A DNA stretch of 64,000 nt from Thiobacillus sp. Lineage in GTDB: Bacteria > Pseudomonadota > Gammaproteobacteria > Burkholderiales > Thiobacillaceae. Below the pieces are notes generated by a model, which was given only the letters and a program-made list of their open reading frames with translations, was not told the origin of the DNA and did no database searches. The DNA is taken from contig NZ_JAUYRI010000013.1 in NCBI RefSeq assembly GCF_030696885.1, positions 185,152 to 249,151 on the forward strand. The letters are read 5' to 3'. The position numbers and the translations under genes are program-made. Within the stretch, counting starts at the first letter, position 1. Every line of letters begins with the position of its first letter. Positions 46,958 to 55,551 of this stretch are shown here, one piece after another.

Positions 46958-47173
46958 TTAATGAAACCAGTCGTCACGGGCATTTTTCTGCCATTTTTCG
47001 ATCTGTTCTTCAGCCTCGTCCTTGGACAGGCCATAGCGTTCCTGGATCTTGCCGTTGAGCTGATCGCGCCGACCACCGATCGTGTCGAAATCGTCGTCCG
47101 TGAGCTTGCCCCACTGTTCCTTGATCTTGCCCTTGGCCTGCTTCCAGTTGCCTTCGATGATGTCCCAGTTCAT
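46958..47173 (-). CDS. CsbD family stress protein
   Basis: A hydrophilic protein of 71 residues: MNWDIIEGNWKQAKGKIKEQ, then WGKLTDDDFDTIGGRRDQLNGKIQERYGLSKDEAEEQI. This is the CsbD/YjbJ family, small proteins strongly induced by general stress (sigma-B in Bacillus, RpoS in enterics) with unknown action. AAGGAGAGA precedes the ATG; the ten upstream codons are not part of the family. Confidence 0.95.
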   Translation of the reverse strand: MNWDIIEGNWKQAKGKIKEQWGKLTDDDFDTIGGRRDQLNGKIQERYGLSKDEAEEQIEKWQKNARDDWFH

Positions 47174-47239
47174 GTTTCTCTCCTTTTCAGATTGACACTG
47201 CACACATGCGCACCGGACAGGCGTCCGGCGTGCGAAAAA

Positions 47240-47554
47240 TTACGGCTTGATGATGATGTCGTTCTTGACGGATTTGACGTTCGGCACCTGGCGCGCGATC
47301 GATTCCGCCGTGGTCCGCTCGCTGGCGCTCTTGGCAAATCCAGACAGCTGGACGACGCCATGGACCGTCTGCACGTTGATTGCCAGCGCACTCACCACAG
47401 GGCTTTCGGCGAAACGCGCCTTGACCTGGGTCGTGATGGCCGAGTCGTCGACCGCCTGGCCGACCGTGGATTGACCACGAAATACCGTGCAGCCGCCCAT
47501 GGTCAGCAGACTGGCCGTCAGCAGGCTCACGCCAAAAAATTGAGTTGTATTCAT
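47240..47554 (-). CDS. BON-domain lipoprotein
   Basis: A protein of 104 residues. The signal peptide ends in lipobox LTMGGC (Cys22). One BON domain follows: DDSAITTQVKARFAESPVVSALAINVQTVHGVVQLSGFAKSASERTTAESIARQVPNVKSVKNDI. BON proteins (OsmY, DolP) bind membrane lipid and guard the envelope under osmotic stress. It stands between csbD and a PEP-CTERM gene on the same strand. Confidence 0.92.
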   Translation of the reverse strand: MNTTQFFGVSLLTASLLTMGGCTVFRGQSTVGQAVDDSAITTQVKARFAESPVVSALAINVQTVHGVVQLSGFAKSASERTTAESIARQVPNVKSVKNDIIIKP

Positions 47555-47575
47555 CTGGATTCCTTTTCGGGTTGA

Positions 47576-48286
47576 TTAGCTACTATGCGGCGTCGTAAAG
47601 CGGCGACGCTTGATTTTCCAACCGATCAATCCGAGGCCGGCGAGCATCAAGCCGTAGGTGTGTGCCTCGGGAACCGGGGAAATTGGAATGGCAGTCGGGG
47701 TCAGGCCCACAAACTTCTTGTCGAGAAAGGCGAGCGAGGACGCGTCACGGGTCGATGCCAGCAAAAGGTTTTGCACGGTCACATTCACGGCCTGTGTGTC
47801 GGTCCATGCGGACAGGTCGATCACTGCGCCTGCTTCCCAATTGGTGGTGGGCAGGCCGATGTGGTCGAGGACAGCGGTGGTCTGGATGCTGGCCGTCATG
47901 TCATCGAGAACCGCCGAAAGATCACGCACGCGCATCTGGCCCGCGACATCGGCCGTGCTCGCACCGCCGAGCAGCATGTAGTCGCCTTTTTCGATAAGCG
48001 ACATGTTGGATAAAGCCCAGCCCTCTTGCGCACTGACCTGGATATTCATGGTGCTGTTGGTCAGCGAATAGCCGTCGCCATTCAGCGACTCGGCCTGAAA
48101 GGTGACCGGGGTGAAATAAAGCGTGTCGCCTGACAGGCTGGCAGGACCGAACAGTCCGAGCAGCGTATCGTCAAAGGTGTAGTCGACCGTATCGCCGCTC
48201 AGGGTCACCGAGGCGGCGAACACAGACCCGGAAAGCAGCTGGCCAATTACGACGGCGCTTGCTGCCACTGTCTTCAATTGTTTCAT
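47576..48286 (-). CDS. exported PEP-CTERM protein
   Basis: A protein of 236 residues. The signal peptide MKQLKTVAASAVVIGQLLSG ends at VFAA. The body is rich in Ser, Thr, Asp and Leu with beta-strand character and no recognised domain. The end VPEAHTYGLMLAGLGLIGWK, then IKRRRF, is a PEP-CTERM sorting signal. AGGAGGAGT precedes the ATG. Second such protein in the window, unrelated in sequence to the first apart from the tag. Confidence 0.88.
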   Translation of the reverse strand: MKQLKTVAASAVVIGQLLSGSVFAASVTLSGDTVDYTFDDTLLGLFGPASLSGDTLYFTPVTFQAESLNGDGYSLTNSTMNIQVSAQEGWALSNMSLIEKGDYMLLGGASTADVAGQMRVRDLSAVLDDMTASIQTTAVLDHIGLPTTNWEAGAVIDLSAWTDTQAVNVTVQNLLLASTRDASSLAFLDKKFVGLTPTAIPISPVPEAHTYGLMLAGLGLIGWKIKRRRFTTPHSS

Positions 48287-48568
48287 GAGTACTCCTCCTG
48301 CTCGTCATGTTCTGGAATGCGAGGCTGAAAAACGAAGCGGCATGGCTGCAAAACCGGTTCAAGTTCGGCCTGCGTGTATGACTGGGAAAGGCGCAACAGC
48401 AGCGTCTGCAGCCATGTTGAAACTGTAAGCGGCAGCACGCGGCGCGGGTATAAGAAGGACCCGCTTCTGTGTGTAGGAATTGAGGAAGATCGACGCGCGG
48501 CGGACATAACCCCGCACCGCAATGCGTGCAGCGGCCACAGCGGCTCGTAAGCCCGGCCGCTGCGGAAT

Positions 48569-49762
48569 TCAGACGCCCATCAGTTCGCCGACCGAATTGA
48601 ATTCGTCGACGTGATCGCAGACCGCTTTGACCGCCATCATGATCGGCATGCCGAGCAGCAGGCCCCAGGCGCCCCACAGCCATCCCCAGAACAGGATGCC
48701 CACGAACACCACCACCGGATTCATGCGACTGGCACGACCGGTCAGCCAGGGGGTCAGCAGAAAGCCTTCGAGGCCGTTGATGATGACCGAGATGCCGGCA
48801 ACCGTAAGCGCCATGCTCATGCTGCCGAACTGCAGAAACGCGACCAGCGCCGTACCGCCGGTGATCAGGATCGGCCCCAGATAGGGGACAAGGTTAAGGA
48901 TGGCGGCCGCCACGCCCCACACAGCGGCGTGTTCCAGCCCGATCCACAGGAAGGCCAGCCAGATCGCAATACCGACGAACACACTGGTCATCACCTGCAC
49001 CAGCAGGTAACGCTGCACCTGCGCGCTGATTTCGTTCAGCATCTGCACGGTGTCTTTTTTCCGGCCCAGCGTGGGGCCGGACAGCTTGACCAGCTTGCGC
49101 CGGAAGGTGTCGCCCGACACCATCAAAAAATAGGTCAGAAACAGCACCATCACCGCGAGCGTCATGAAGGACAGTACGCCGATCGTGCCATCCCACAGAT
49201 AGTCGCGGATTTTGAGTCTGGGCTCCTCGATCTGCACCCGCGTCACGCCGCGCGGCACGACCGTTGTGGGCGCGGCCGTCTCGCTTGCCGCATGCTCGAT
49301 CTGTTCGGCCGCTTTCTGCACCTTCTCCATCGCGCCCTGGGGCGTGCCCCATTCCTTGCGCACCGCCTCGCGGAGCTTCTGCGCGGCATCGGGCAGGGTT
49401 TCGATCATGCCGGTGGCTTGGTCCTGCAGCGAATAGCCCAGCGCACCCACGCCGCCCACAATCCCCAGTAGCAAAAGGGCCGCGCCGATGGCGCGCGGGA
49501 CATGCCATTTTTGCAGCTGCCTGACCAGCGGCGAGAGGGCATAGCTCACGACCAGTCCGAGCACCAGAGGGATGAAAACCGTCTGCGCCCAGTCGAGCAC
49601 GAAAATGACCGCGAGCACGGTCAACACGATCAGCGGCAGATTGTGCGCATCGGTTGGAATCCGCGCCACGGCCAACTCGCCGGGATTGACCGGTTCGTCC
49701 TCACGGCTGGCGCTGCCTTCATGATTAGCGCTGCGGAAAACCTGCCCGTCCCTGATTTCCAT
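48569..49762 (-). CDS. AI-2E family transporter (YdiK/PerM-like permease)
   Basis: A protein of 397 residues with about eight membrane segments. A cytoplasmic start of about 40 residues precedes NLPLIVLTVLAVIFVLDWAQTVFIPLVLGLVVSYALSPLV. The second half carries VWGVAAAILNLVPYLGPILITGGTALVAFL and the family-typical GLEGFLLTPWLTGRASRMNPVVVFVGILFWGWLWG. The family name comes from a proposed autoinducer-2 export role, but members also act as sodium/proton antiporters, so the substrate is open. Confidence 0.9.
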   Translation of the reverse strand: MEIRDGQVFRSANHEGSASREDEPVNPGELAVARIPTDAHNLPLIVLTVLAVIFVLDWAQTVFIPLVLGLVVSYALSPLVRQLQKWHVPRAIGAALLLLGIVGGVGALGYSLQDQATGMIETLPDAAQKLREAVRKEWGTPQGAMEKVQKAAEQIEHAASETAAPTTVVPRGVTRVQIEEPRLKIRDYLWDGTIGVLSFMTLAVMVLFLTYFLMVSGDTFRRKLVKLSGPTLGRKKDTVQMLNEISAQVQRYLLVQVMTSVFVGIAIWLAFLWIGLEHAAVWGVAAAILNLVPYLGPILITGGTALVAFLQFGSMSMALTVAGISVIINGLEGFLLTPWLTGRASRMNPVVVFVGILFWGWLWGAWGLLLGMPIMMAVKAVCDHVDEFNSVGELMGV

Positions 49763-49993
49763 GCTGCGCTCCCGCTATGGCTGCTTATTGGCTGCTTATC
49801 GATTACCCCACTGCAGATCATCCGGCTGGTGGCAATGACCTCAGGGGATCAAGCCTACACGCTCAGCGCAGCATTCTCATTCTGGCAATGCCAAGCGGAA
49901 CGCGCTGTTCGCCCCGTATGGGTTTGATGGCAGACGCGGCCGCCCGTGCAGGCCGCAGCCGACGTTTTTCCGCCACAGCCTGCGCTGCCGACT

Positions 49994-50380
49994 TCAGAAT
50001 GTGGTACCGAAGCCTTCGTCCGATTCCAACTGCAGCGGGGGCAGACCGGCGAGCTCGTGGATCGGTTGCAGCACGCCGCGGGTACCCGGAACCGCATCAA
50101 ACAGCATGTACAGGTAGCGGCTACCGCCCTTGAATTCGTAGGCTTCCTCGAGGAACCGCATATGCTCGTGAGCGGCCAGGCAATCGCGCGTCTTGCAGTC
50201 GTTCTTGTAATGTTCGATCAGCGAATTGATTACGCTCATGTGCTCGTCGTTGAGGTCGAACTGCATGGCTTGCGCATTCTTCCGGACAGTTTTCTCGATC
50301 TCGTCCTTGGTCAGATATTTGACCGTTTCATAAATCGGGGTTTCGCCTTCTGCCTGTATTGCACGTTCAGTGTTGTTCAT
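49994..50380 (-). CDS. DsrC/TusE-superfamily protein lacking the C-terminal cysteines
   Basis: A protein of 128 residues. LTKDEIEKTVRKNAQAMQFDLNDEHMSVINSLIEHY and SRYLYMLFDAVPGTRGVLQPIHELAGLP follow the DsrC fold (helical core, then the arm region YLYELF..AGLP). True DsrC and TusE carry one or two cysteines in the C-terminal arm that carry sulfur. Here the arm ends in LQLESDEGFGTTF with none, while two cysteines (KNDCKTRDCLA) sit mid-chain. It may thus regulate rather than carry sulfur. It is followed by no other sulfur gene and lies downstream of sodB. Start at ATG 50380. Confidence 0.75.
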   Translation of the reverse strand: MNNTERAIQAEGETPIYETVKYLTKDEIEKTVRKNAQAMQFDLNDEHMSVINSLIEHYKNDCKTRDCLAAHEHMRFLEEAYEFKGGSRYLYMLFDAVPGTRGVLQPIHELAGLPPLQLESDEGFGTTF

Positions 50381-50420
50381 GATGGTTCCCTTCAGGTTTC
50401 GTGATGTGACGGGCCAGGCC

Positions 50421-51116
50421 TCAGGCGAGGTTGCTGGCCGCAAATTTCCAGTTGAGCAGATCGTTGATCACGCCGTCGACATGATCCTTGCGCCGATTCT
50501 GGTAATCGATGTAGTACGCGTGCTCCCACACGTCGATGGCCAGCAGCGGGGTCATGCCGCGAGTCAGCGGATTGTCCGCATTGTCGGTTTTCAGCACGAC
50601 GATCTTCTTTCCCTCCTGCGCCAGCCAAGCCCAGCCCGATCCGAACTGGGTTGTAGCGGCCTTGGTCAGCGCGTTCCTGCAGGCGTCGACGCTGCCGAAT
50701 GAGGCCTCGATCATCCGCTTGAGCACGGGCGGCGGCTCGCCACCCCCCTCGGGAGTGAGGCTGTCCCAGTAGAACGCGTGGTTCCAGGCCTGGGCCGCAT
50801 TGTTGAAGATCGCGGATTGCCCTGGTTTTCCGGCGGTGGCCAGGATCAAGGCCTTCAGCGGCATGGCTTCATATTCCGTATCGCCGATCGCCTTGTTGAG
50901 TGCCTCGATATAGGTCTTGTGATGCGCACCGTGATGGCAGCGCAGCGTGCGTTCGGAAATGCTGGGGCTCAATGCGCCCATCGAATACGGCAGCGCCGGC
51001 AAGTCATAGGGATAGGCCATGCTCTCCAGCATGGCGGTGCTGATACCCTGATGCTCGGCCGCGAATTCATCCTCGGGCATTGAGCCGGTCTGTCGCTGGG
51101 CGCGTACGGGATTCAT
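50421..51116 (-). CDS. sodB: iron/manganese superoxide dismutase
   Basis: A protein of 231 residues that dismutates superoxide. After an N-terminal extension of about 36 residues, the SOD fold reads YDLPALPYSMGALSPSISERTLRCHHGAHHKTYIEALNKAI. It continues with NNAAQAWNHAFYWDSLTPEGGGEPP, FGSGWAWLAQEG and IDVWEHAYYIDYQNRRKDHVD, giving the three His and one Asp metal ligands. The iron type is favoured by the sequence around AAQAWNH. GGAG precedes ATG 51116. A later ATG (MAYPYDLP) would give the usual length. Confidence 0.92.
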   Translation of the reverse strand: MNPVRAQRQTGSMPEDEFAAEHQGISTAMLESMAYPYDLPALPYSMGALSPSISERTLRCHHGAHHKTYIEALNKAIGDTEYEAMPLKALILATAGKPGQSAIFNNAAQAWNHAFYWDSLTPEGGGEPPPVLKRMIEASFGSVDACRNALTKAATTQFGSGWAWLAQEGKKIVVLKTDNADNPLTRGMTPLLAIDVWEHAYYIDYQNRRKDHVDGVINDLLNWKFAASNLA

Positions 51117-51174
51117 GCTGTACTCCGTTTGAACCAGGTGAGTGGAATACGACAGCCGTCGGGCCGTCGTGTGC

Positions 51175-53268
51175 TCATGCCTTGATGACCTTCGCACGCG
51201 GCCAGAATCGGCCCTCTTTGGCGGCCTCGACATAGGCGGCCGCATCAGCGCGGCTGTCCATTTCGATGACTGCGTCGTCGACGGCGATTCCCGCTGCTTC
51301 CAGCAAGGGCATCGAGGTGGCGGTAAAGCCGATGAACTTCAGGTGGGCGTAGGCATCACGGAGAAAATTCAGTGCCGCCGCTTGCCCCTTCAGGGCCTCG
51401 ATATCGGGCCCGCAGACCGCCACCGCAACCGTGTCGAACAGCACCGACGGCGCCGCTGCGATGGCGTGGTCGGGCGTGACCGTCTCCTTGCCGCTCGATT
51501 TCACCTTGCCGATGGTCGGTCCGATCACTTGCAGCACGGCGCCCTCGGCTTCTGCCGACGCCTGCAGCTGCTCCAGCAGTGCCATCTCGAAGCCATCGCT
51601 GACCAGCACGCCGATCTTGCGTCCAACCAGCGTCGGCTGGGCCTTGGCCAGCAGGCTGAGTGCCGGCGAAGGTGCCATGTCGATCGGCTCCCTGGCGGGC
51701 GGAATGGTGTAGGCCTGCCCGGGCATGCCCAGCGCCTGTTCAACCCGGTCGCACAGTTCAGCGTCCACATTCTTCACGTGGCCCAGCACCCGGCAGCGCA
51801 CGTCCGGTGTTTCCACCTTGCCGAGTTCGAAGGCGAAGGCGTTGACGATATGGTCCTGTTCCGGCGCCGTCATCGAACGGAAGAACAGTCGCGCCTGGCT
51901 GTAGTGGTCCATGAAGGTTTCCGAGCGGACCCGCACTTTGTCCCCGCTGTCAGTGTCGGGATAGGTGACAAAGCCGGCATCCGGGTTTTCGCGCGGCGAG
52001 TCGGGCGCGAGCGAATTGGGCTCGTAATTGACGCGGCCCTTCGGCACCTCCATCTGCATCAGCGCATCGCGCTGGAAGTTGTGCATCGGGCAGCGCGGCC
52101 GGTTGACCGGAATCTGATGGAAATTGGGCCCGCCCAGACGCGACAGCTGCGTGTCGGTGTACGAAAACAGCCGCCCCTGCAAGAGGGGGTCGTCGCTGAA
52201 ATCGATGCCGGGCACCACATGGCCGGGGTGGAACGCCACCTGCTCGGTTTCGGCAAAGAAATTGTCCGGATTGCGGTTCAGCACCATCCGGCCGATCGGC
52301 TTCAAGGGCACCATTTCTTCCGGAATCAGCTTGGTCGCATCCAGCACGTCGAACGGAAAGCTGTCGGCGGTCGCCTGGTCGAAAGCCTGCACCGACAACT
52401 CCCATTCCGGGAAGTCGCCCCGTTCGATGGCCTCGAACAGGTCACGCCGGTGAAAATCCGGGTCGGCGCCGCTGATCTTGACCGCCTCGTCCCATAGCAC
52501 CGACGCGCTGCCAATCCTGGGACGCCAGTGGAATTTCACGAACGTCGACGTCCCCTCCGCATTGATGAAGCGGAAAGTGTGCACGCCGAAGCCTTCGATC
52601 ATCCGCAGCGAGCGCGGAATGGCACGATCGGACATGAGCCACAGGATCATGTGCAGGCTCTCGGGCATTAGCGACACGAAATCCCAGAAGGTATCGTGCG
52701 CGCTCGCTGCCTGCGGATAGCCGCGGTCGGGCTCCATTTTTACCGCATGCACCAGATCCGGAAACTTGATCGCGTCCTGGATGAAGAACACCGGAATGTT
52801 GTTGCCAACCAGGTCGAACGTGCCTTGCTGGGTATAGAACTTGACCGCAAAGCCGCGCACGTCGCGCGGCAGGTCGACCGAGCCGGCGCCGCCCGCCACG
52901 GTGGAGAAGCGGGCGAACACCGGCGTCTGGATGCCAGGATCGCACAGGAAGGCCGCGCGGGTGAGGTCGCTCAGGTCTCCGTACGCCTCGAAATAGCCAT
53001 GCGCGCCCGACCCGCGCGCATGCACGATGCGCTCGGGGATGCGCTCATGGTCGAAATGGGTGATCTTTTCCCGCAGGACAAAATCTTCCAGCAGGGTCGG
53101 GCCGCGCGTGCCGCTTCGCAGCGAATTCTGGTTGTCCGAAATCGCGATGCCCTGGTTGGTCGTCAGCGTGCTGTCACGCGCATCGGTGGTCTGGTGCAGT
53201 TCGCCAGCGGTGCCGGCATGGAATGCACCGTCCGCCGGGCGCGCCGATTTGTTCTTCTGCTTGGCCAT
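51175..53268 (-). CDS. katE: large-subunit (clade 2, HPII-type) catalase
   Basis: A protein of 697 residues. The haem catalase core has the distal histidine in [19 protein letters not shown], the asparagine in [13 protein letters not shown] and the proximal tyrosine in [22 protein letters not shown]-terminal class I amidotransferase-like domain (about 540-697; [18 protein letters not shown]) is typical of HPII. It destroys hydrogen peroxide. AAGGAGA precedes the start. It lies 58 bases upstream of sodB on the same strand, forming a peroxide/superoxide defence pair. Confidence 0.95.
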   Translation of the reverse strand: MAKQKNKSARPADGAFHAGTAGELHQTTDARDSTLTTNQGIAISDNQNSLRSGTRGPTLLEDFVLREKITHFDHERIPERIVHARGSGAHGYFEAYGDLSDLTRAAFLCDPGIQTPVFARFSTVAGGAGSVDLPRDVRGFAVKFYTQQGTFDLVGNNIPVFFIQDAIKFPDLVHAVKMEPDRGYPQAASAHDTFWDFVSLMPESLHMILWLMSDRAIPRSLRMIEGFGVHTFRFINAEGTSTFVKFHWRPRIGSASVLWDEAVKISGADPDFHRRDLFEAIERGDFPEWELSVQAFDQATADSFPFDVLDATKLIPEEMVPLKPIGRMVLNRNPDNFFAETEQVAFHPGHVVPGIDFSDDPLLQGRLFSYTDTQLSRLGGPNFHQIPVNRPRCPMHNFQRDALMQMEVPKGRVNYEPNSLAPDSPRENPDAGFVTYPDTDSGDKVRVRSETFMDHYSQARLFFRSMTAPEQDHIVNAFAFELGKVETPDVRCRVLGHVKNVDAELCDRVEQALGMPGQAYTIPPAREPIDMAPSPALSLLAKAQPTLVGRKIGVLVSDGFEMALLEQLQASAEAEGAVLQVIGPTIGKVKSSGKETVTPDHAIAAAPSVLFDTVAVAVCGPDIEALKGQAAALNFLRDAYAHLKFIGFTATSMPLLEAAGIAVDDAVIEMDSRADAAAYVEAAKEGRFWPRAKVIKA

Positions 53269-53332
53269 GGGTGTTTCTCCTTCATGCAGCACCCGGCGGC
53301 ATGATTGGCAACGGGTGCTGAAACGGCTGGTG

Positions 53333-53356
53333 CCCGGCGGCTATCCGGCCGCCGGG
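53333..53356 (-). terminator. hairpin downstream of the exported Cys-motif protein gene
   Basis: A perfect 9-bp stem CCCGGCGGC / GCCGCCGGG with a six-base loop, just after the stop codon at 53374 on the minus strand. No T run follows. Confidence 0.45.
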
Positions 53357-53373
53357 GTGATGCGACCTTCGGA

Positions 53374-53769
53374 TTACTGGCGATACTTCAGCTTCGCCTC
53401 GGAGATGCACGCATCCTTGGCGTTGCCGGAAAGGGCATCACACTTTTCTTTCGCGGCCTTGTACTCGGCCTTCATCTGATCGTCGGTAGCCTCGGCCTGG
53501 GTCCTGGCGGATTTCTTTTCAACCTTGGCTTGTGACTTGGCCTTCACGTATTCCGACTCCGCTTCCTTCATGCAGACGTCCTTGGCGTTGCCGGACATGT
53601 TCTTGCAGTTCTCTTTGGCCATTTCGTAGTTTTGCTTGGCCACATCCTTGGTGGCGTCATATTTGGAATCGGCGCGATCTTTCATCGTGTCCTTGACGTC
53701 GGCCGCGTGGATCGGGCTCATGGCTGCCAAGGTCAATGCAGCTAAAAACAGGCTGGTACGAAATTTCAT
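53374..53769 (-). CDS. exported protein with duplicated C-x10-C motif
   Basis: A protein of 131 residues. A signal peptide (MKFRTSLFLAALTLAAMSPIHA) is followed by a lysine-, alanine- and glutamate-rich helical body. Two internal repeats are clear: AKENCKNMSGNAKDVCMKEAESEY and AKEKCDALSGNAKDACISEAKLKY, each with C-x10-C-x2-EA-x3-Y. The same motif occurs once in the protein at 56726-57085. The paired cysteines may form a helical-hairpin disulfide. Family function unknown. Two TGTAGG hexamers lie about 110-137 bp upstream. Confidence 0.85.
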   Translation of the reverse strand: MKFRTSLFLAALTLAAMSPIHAADVKDTMKDRADSKYDATKDVAKQNYEMAKENCKNMSGNAKDVCMKEAESEYVKAKSQAKVEKKSARTQAEATDDQMKAEYKAAKEKCDALSGNAKDACISEAKLKYRQ

Positions 53770-53991
53770 TTGGTCACTCCTTGGTTGATGTCGGGTCACT
53801 GCCTACGCTGAAAAATTCAGCATGTGTGCAATGTAGCGAGCCGTCTTTGAGGGCGGTATCCGCCGCCACTGAGAAACATGTAGGCGCGTGGGAGTGATCC
53901 TGTAGGCCGATACTGACGTGCAGTTCGGCAAGGCTTTGATCGCGCCACCCTACCCTCGAGCAGCGGCCGGGTGCACGCCGATTAAGTCCGC

Positions 53992-55170
53992 TCAGGGTTT
54001 CCCGGAAGGCGGGGTTGCACGGACCAGTTTGGGCTTGTCCACGGCGGGGCGGCTCAGTTGCTGCTTCTTGGTCGGCCGCTCACGCTTTTGCATGCGGGAG
54101 AGCTTGACGACCCGCCGCGTCTCGGCCGAACGATAAAGCGCATTGATGATGCGCACGTCGATCAGGCCTTCGTCACCCGAGGGCTCCGGTGTCCTGTCAT
54201 GCAAAATACAGTCAGCAAAATACACAAGCTGCGGCGCGAACTGGTCGCCGCGTGAAAACCGGCGCTCACGCGACTTGCCGTCGACCGTAATGGTGTGTTT
54301 CAACGCCTCGGAATAGCTGTAGGCCGGCGCGACGCGCAATGCGCCTTGGGTGCCGACGATCTCATAGGCGGAGGCCTTGGCGGTGCCAAAGCTGCAGGTA
54401 AAGCTTGCAAGCCGGTCGCCGGGAAAGCGCATGATGGCGCTGCTCATTTCCTCGACCTCGGCAAACCGCTTCTCGCCATTGCGGGCGGTGACGGCGAACA
54501 CTTCAGTCGGCTCGTCGCGGAACAGATAACGCGCCGCGTTGATGCAATAGACCCCGATATCGTAGAGCGTGCCCCCGCCCGTTTCCTCGATCAGGCGAAT
54601 GTTGTCGGGGTCGTTCACCTGCATCGTGAATGTCGAATTGAATAGTCGCGGCTCGCCCAATTTGCCCGACTTCACGAGCTCCACTGCGGCCAGGTTGGCT
54701 TTCTCCAGATGCAGCCGGTAGGCGATCATCAATTTCACACCATGCTTCTTGCATTCGCGCTGCATCTTCCGGCACTCCGCCTCGGTGACGGCCATCGGTT
54801 TTTCACACAGCACATGGACCCCGGCGCGGGCGGCGCGCACGGTATAGTCGAGATGCAGGTGGTTGGGCAGCGCAATGTAGACCGCGTCGATTTCACCGCT
54901 CGCCATCAAGGTGTCGTAATCGTCGTAGGTCGCGACCCGCGCTACGCCATACTCTTTCGACAGCTTTTTCAGCTTGACCGGATCGTCCGAAATCAGGGCA
55001 GCGAGTTCAGTGTTCTTCTTGGCGTGGGCAAATGCCGGCAACACGGCGCCCTGGGCGATATAGCCCTGGCCGATGACGGCGTAGCGAATTTTTCTTCCAC
55101 GCCCGGCCGGCCGAGTGGACCGGGCGGCCCCGGATGGGCCGCGCGCGGCCGGTTTTTTCTGTGAACCCAT
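53992..55170 (-). CDS. Gfo/Idh/MocA-family NAD(P)-dependent oxidoreductase
   Basis: A protein of 392 residues. After a basic N-terminal stretch (about 1-27) the Rossmann fold begins IRYAVIGQGYIAQGAVLPAFAHA. AVYIALPNHLHLDYTVRAARAGVHVLCEKPMAVTEAEC carries the EKP motif with the catalytic lysine. The C-terminal sheet domain has GGGTLYDIGVYCINAARYLF. It is close to glucose-fructose oxidoreductases; the sugar substrate is unknown. Its cytoplasmic fate is uncertain because the basic start lacks a hydrophobic core. Confidence 0.9.
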   Translation of the reverse strand: MGSQKKPAARGPSGAARSTRPAGRGRKIRYAVIGQGYIAQGAVLPAFAHAKKNTELAALISDDPVKLKKLSKEYGVARVATYDDYDTLMASGEIDAVYIALPNHLHLDYTVRAARAGVHVLCEKPMAVTEAECRKMQRECKKHGVKLMIAYRLHLEKANLAAVELVKSGKLGEPRLFNSTFTMQVNDPDNIRLIEETGGGTLYDIGVYCINAARYLFRDEPTEVFAVTARNGEKRFAEVEEMSSAIMRFPGDRLASFTCSFGTAKASAYEIVGTQGALRVAPAYSYSEALKHTITVDGKSRERRFSRGDQFAPQLVYFADCILHDRTPEPSGDEGLIDVRIINALYRSAETRRVVKLSRMQKRERPTKKQQLSRPAVDKPKLVRATPPSGKP

Positions 55171-55210
55171 TCAAGCCTCCAGGTTTGGTCGGCCCAGCAA
55201 GCGTTGCCGT

Positions 55211-55537
55211 TCAGGTAGCCATGCTGGCCTTCCGGTTTGCCGCATTGCGGGCGCGGGTCTGTGCGGCCTTCTTGGCCGAGGCACTGCGCTCGGCTGCGGT
55301 GCGCGATGCGGAGGCTGCGCCCCCTGCCCTGCCACCTTTGCGAGCAGGCGCCGGGTTGACCGCCTTGCCGCGGCCTGAGCCGCTTTTCTTGCCGCCCCCC
55401 GTCATTTTGTTGACAGTGGCCCAGGCGCGCGCCTCGGCTTTGTCCTCGGGTACGCCCTGGTCGATATAGCCTTCCTCGATATGCTGCGCCTGGCGTTTCT
55501 GCTTGTCCGTGTAGGCCGATTTGTCTCCTCTTGGCAT
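55211..55537 (-). CDS. small basic protein of the MPRGDKSAYTDKQKR family
   Basis: A protein of 108 residues. The conserved-looking start MPRGDKSAYTDKQKRQAQHI is followed by EEGYIDQGVPEDKAEARAWATVNKMTGGGKKSGSGRG. The tail (about 60-108) is low in complexity, rich in Ala, Arg, Lys and Ser, and resembles a histone-H1-like DNA-binding end. Homologues are common small stress-linked proteins without known function. GAGGAGG lies upstream of the ATG. Confidence 0.8.
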   Translation of the reverse strand: MPRGDKSAYTDKQKRQAQHIEEGYIDQGVPEDKAEARAWATVNKMTGGGKKSGSGRGKAVNPAPARKGGRAGGAASASRTAAERSASAKKAAQTRARNAANRKASMAT

Positions 55538-55551
55538 GATGGATGTCCTCC

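Noticed and set aside
49776..49800. Short direct repeat GGCTGCTTAT upstream of the AI-2E permease gene
   Set aside because: Two copies only, no larger element or matching site elsewhere in the window.
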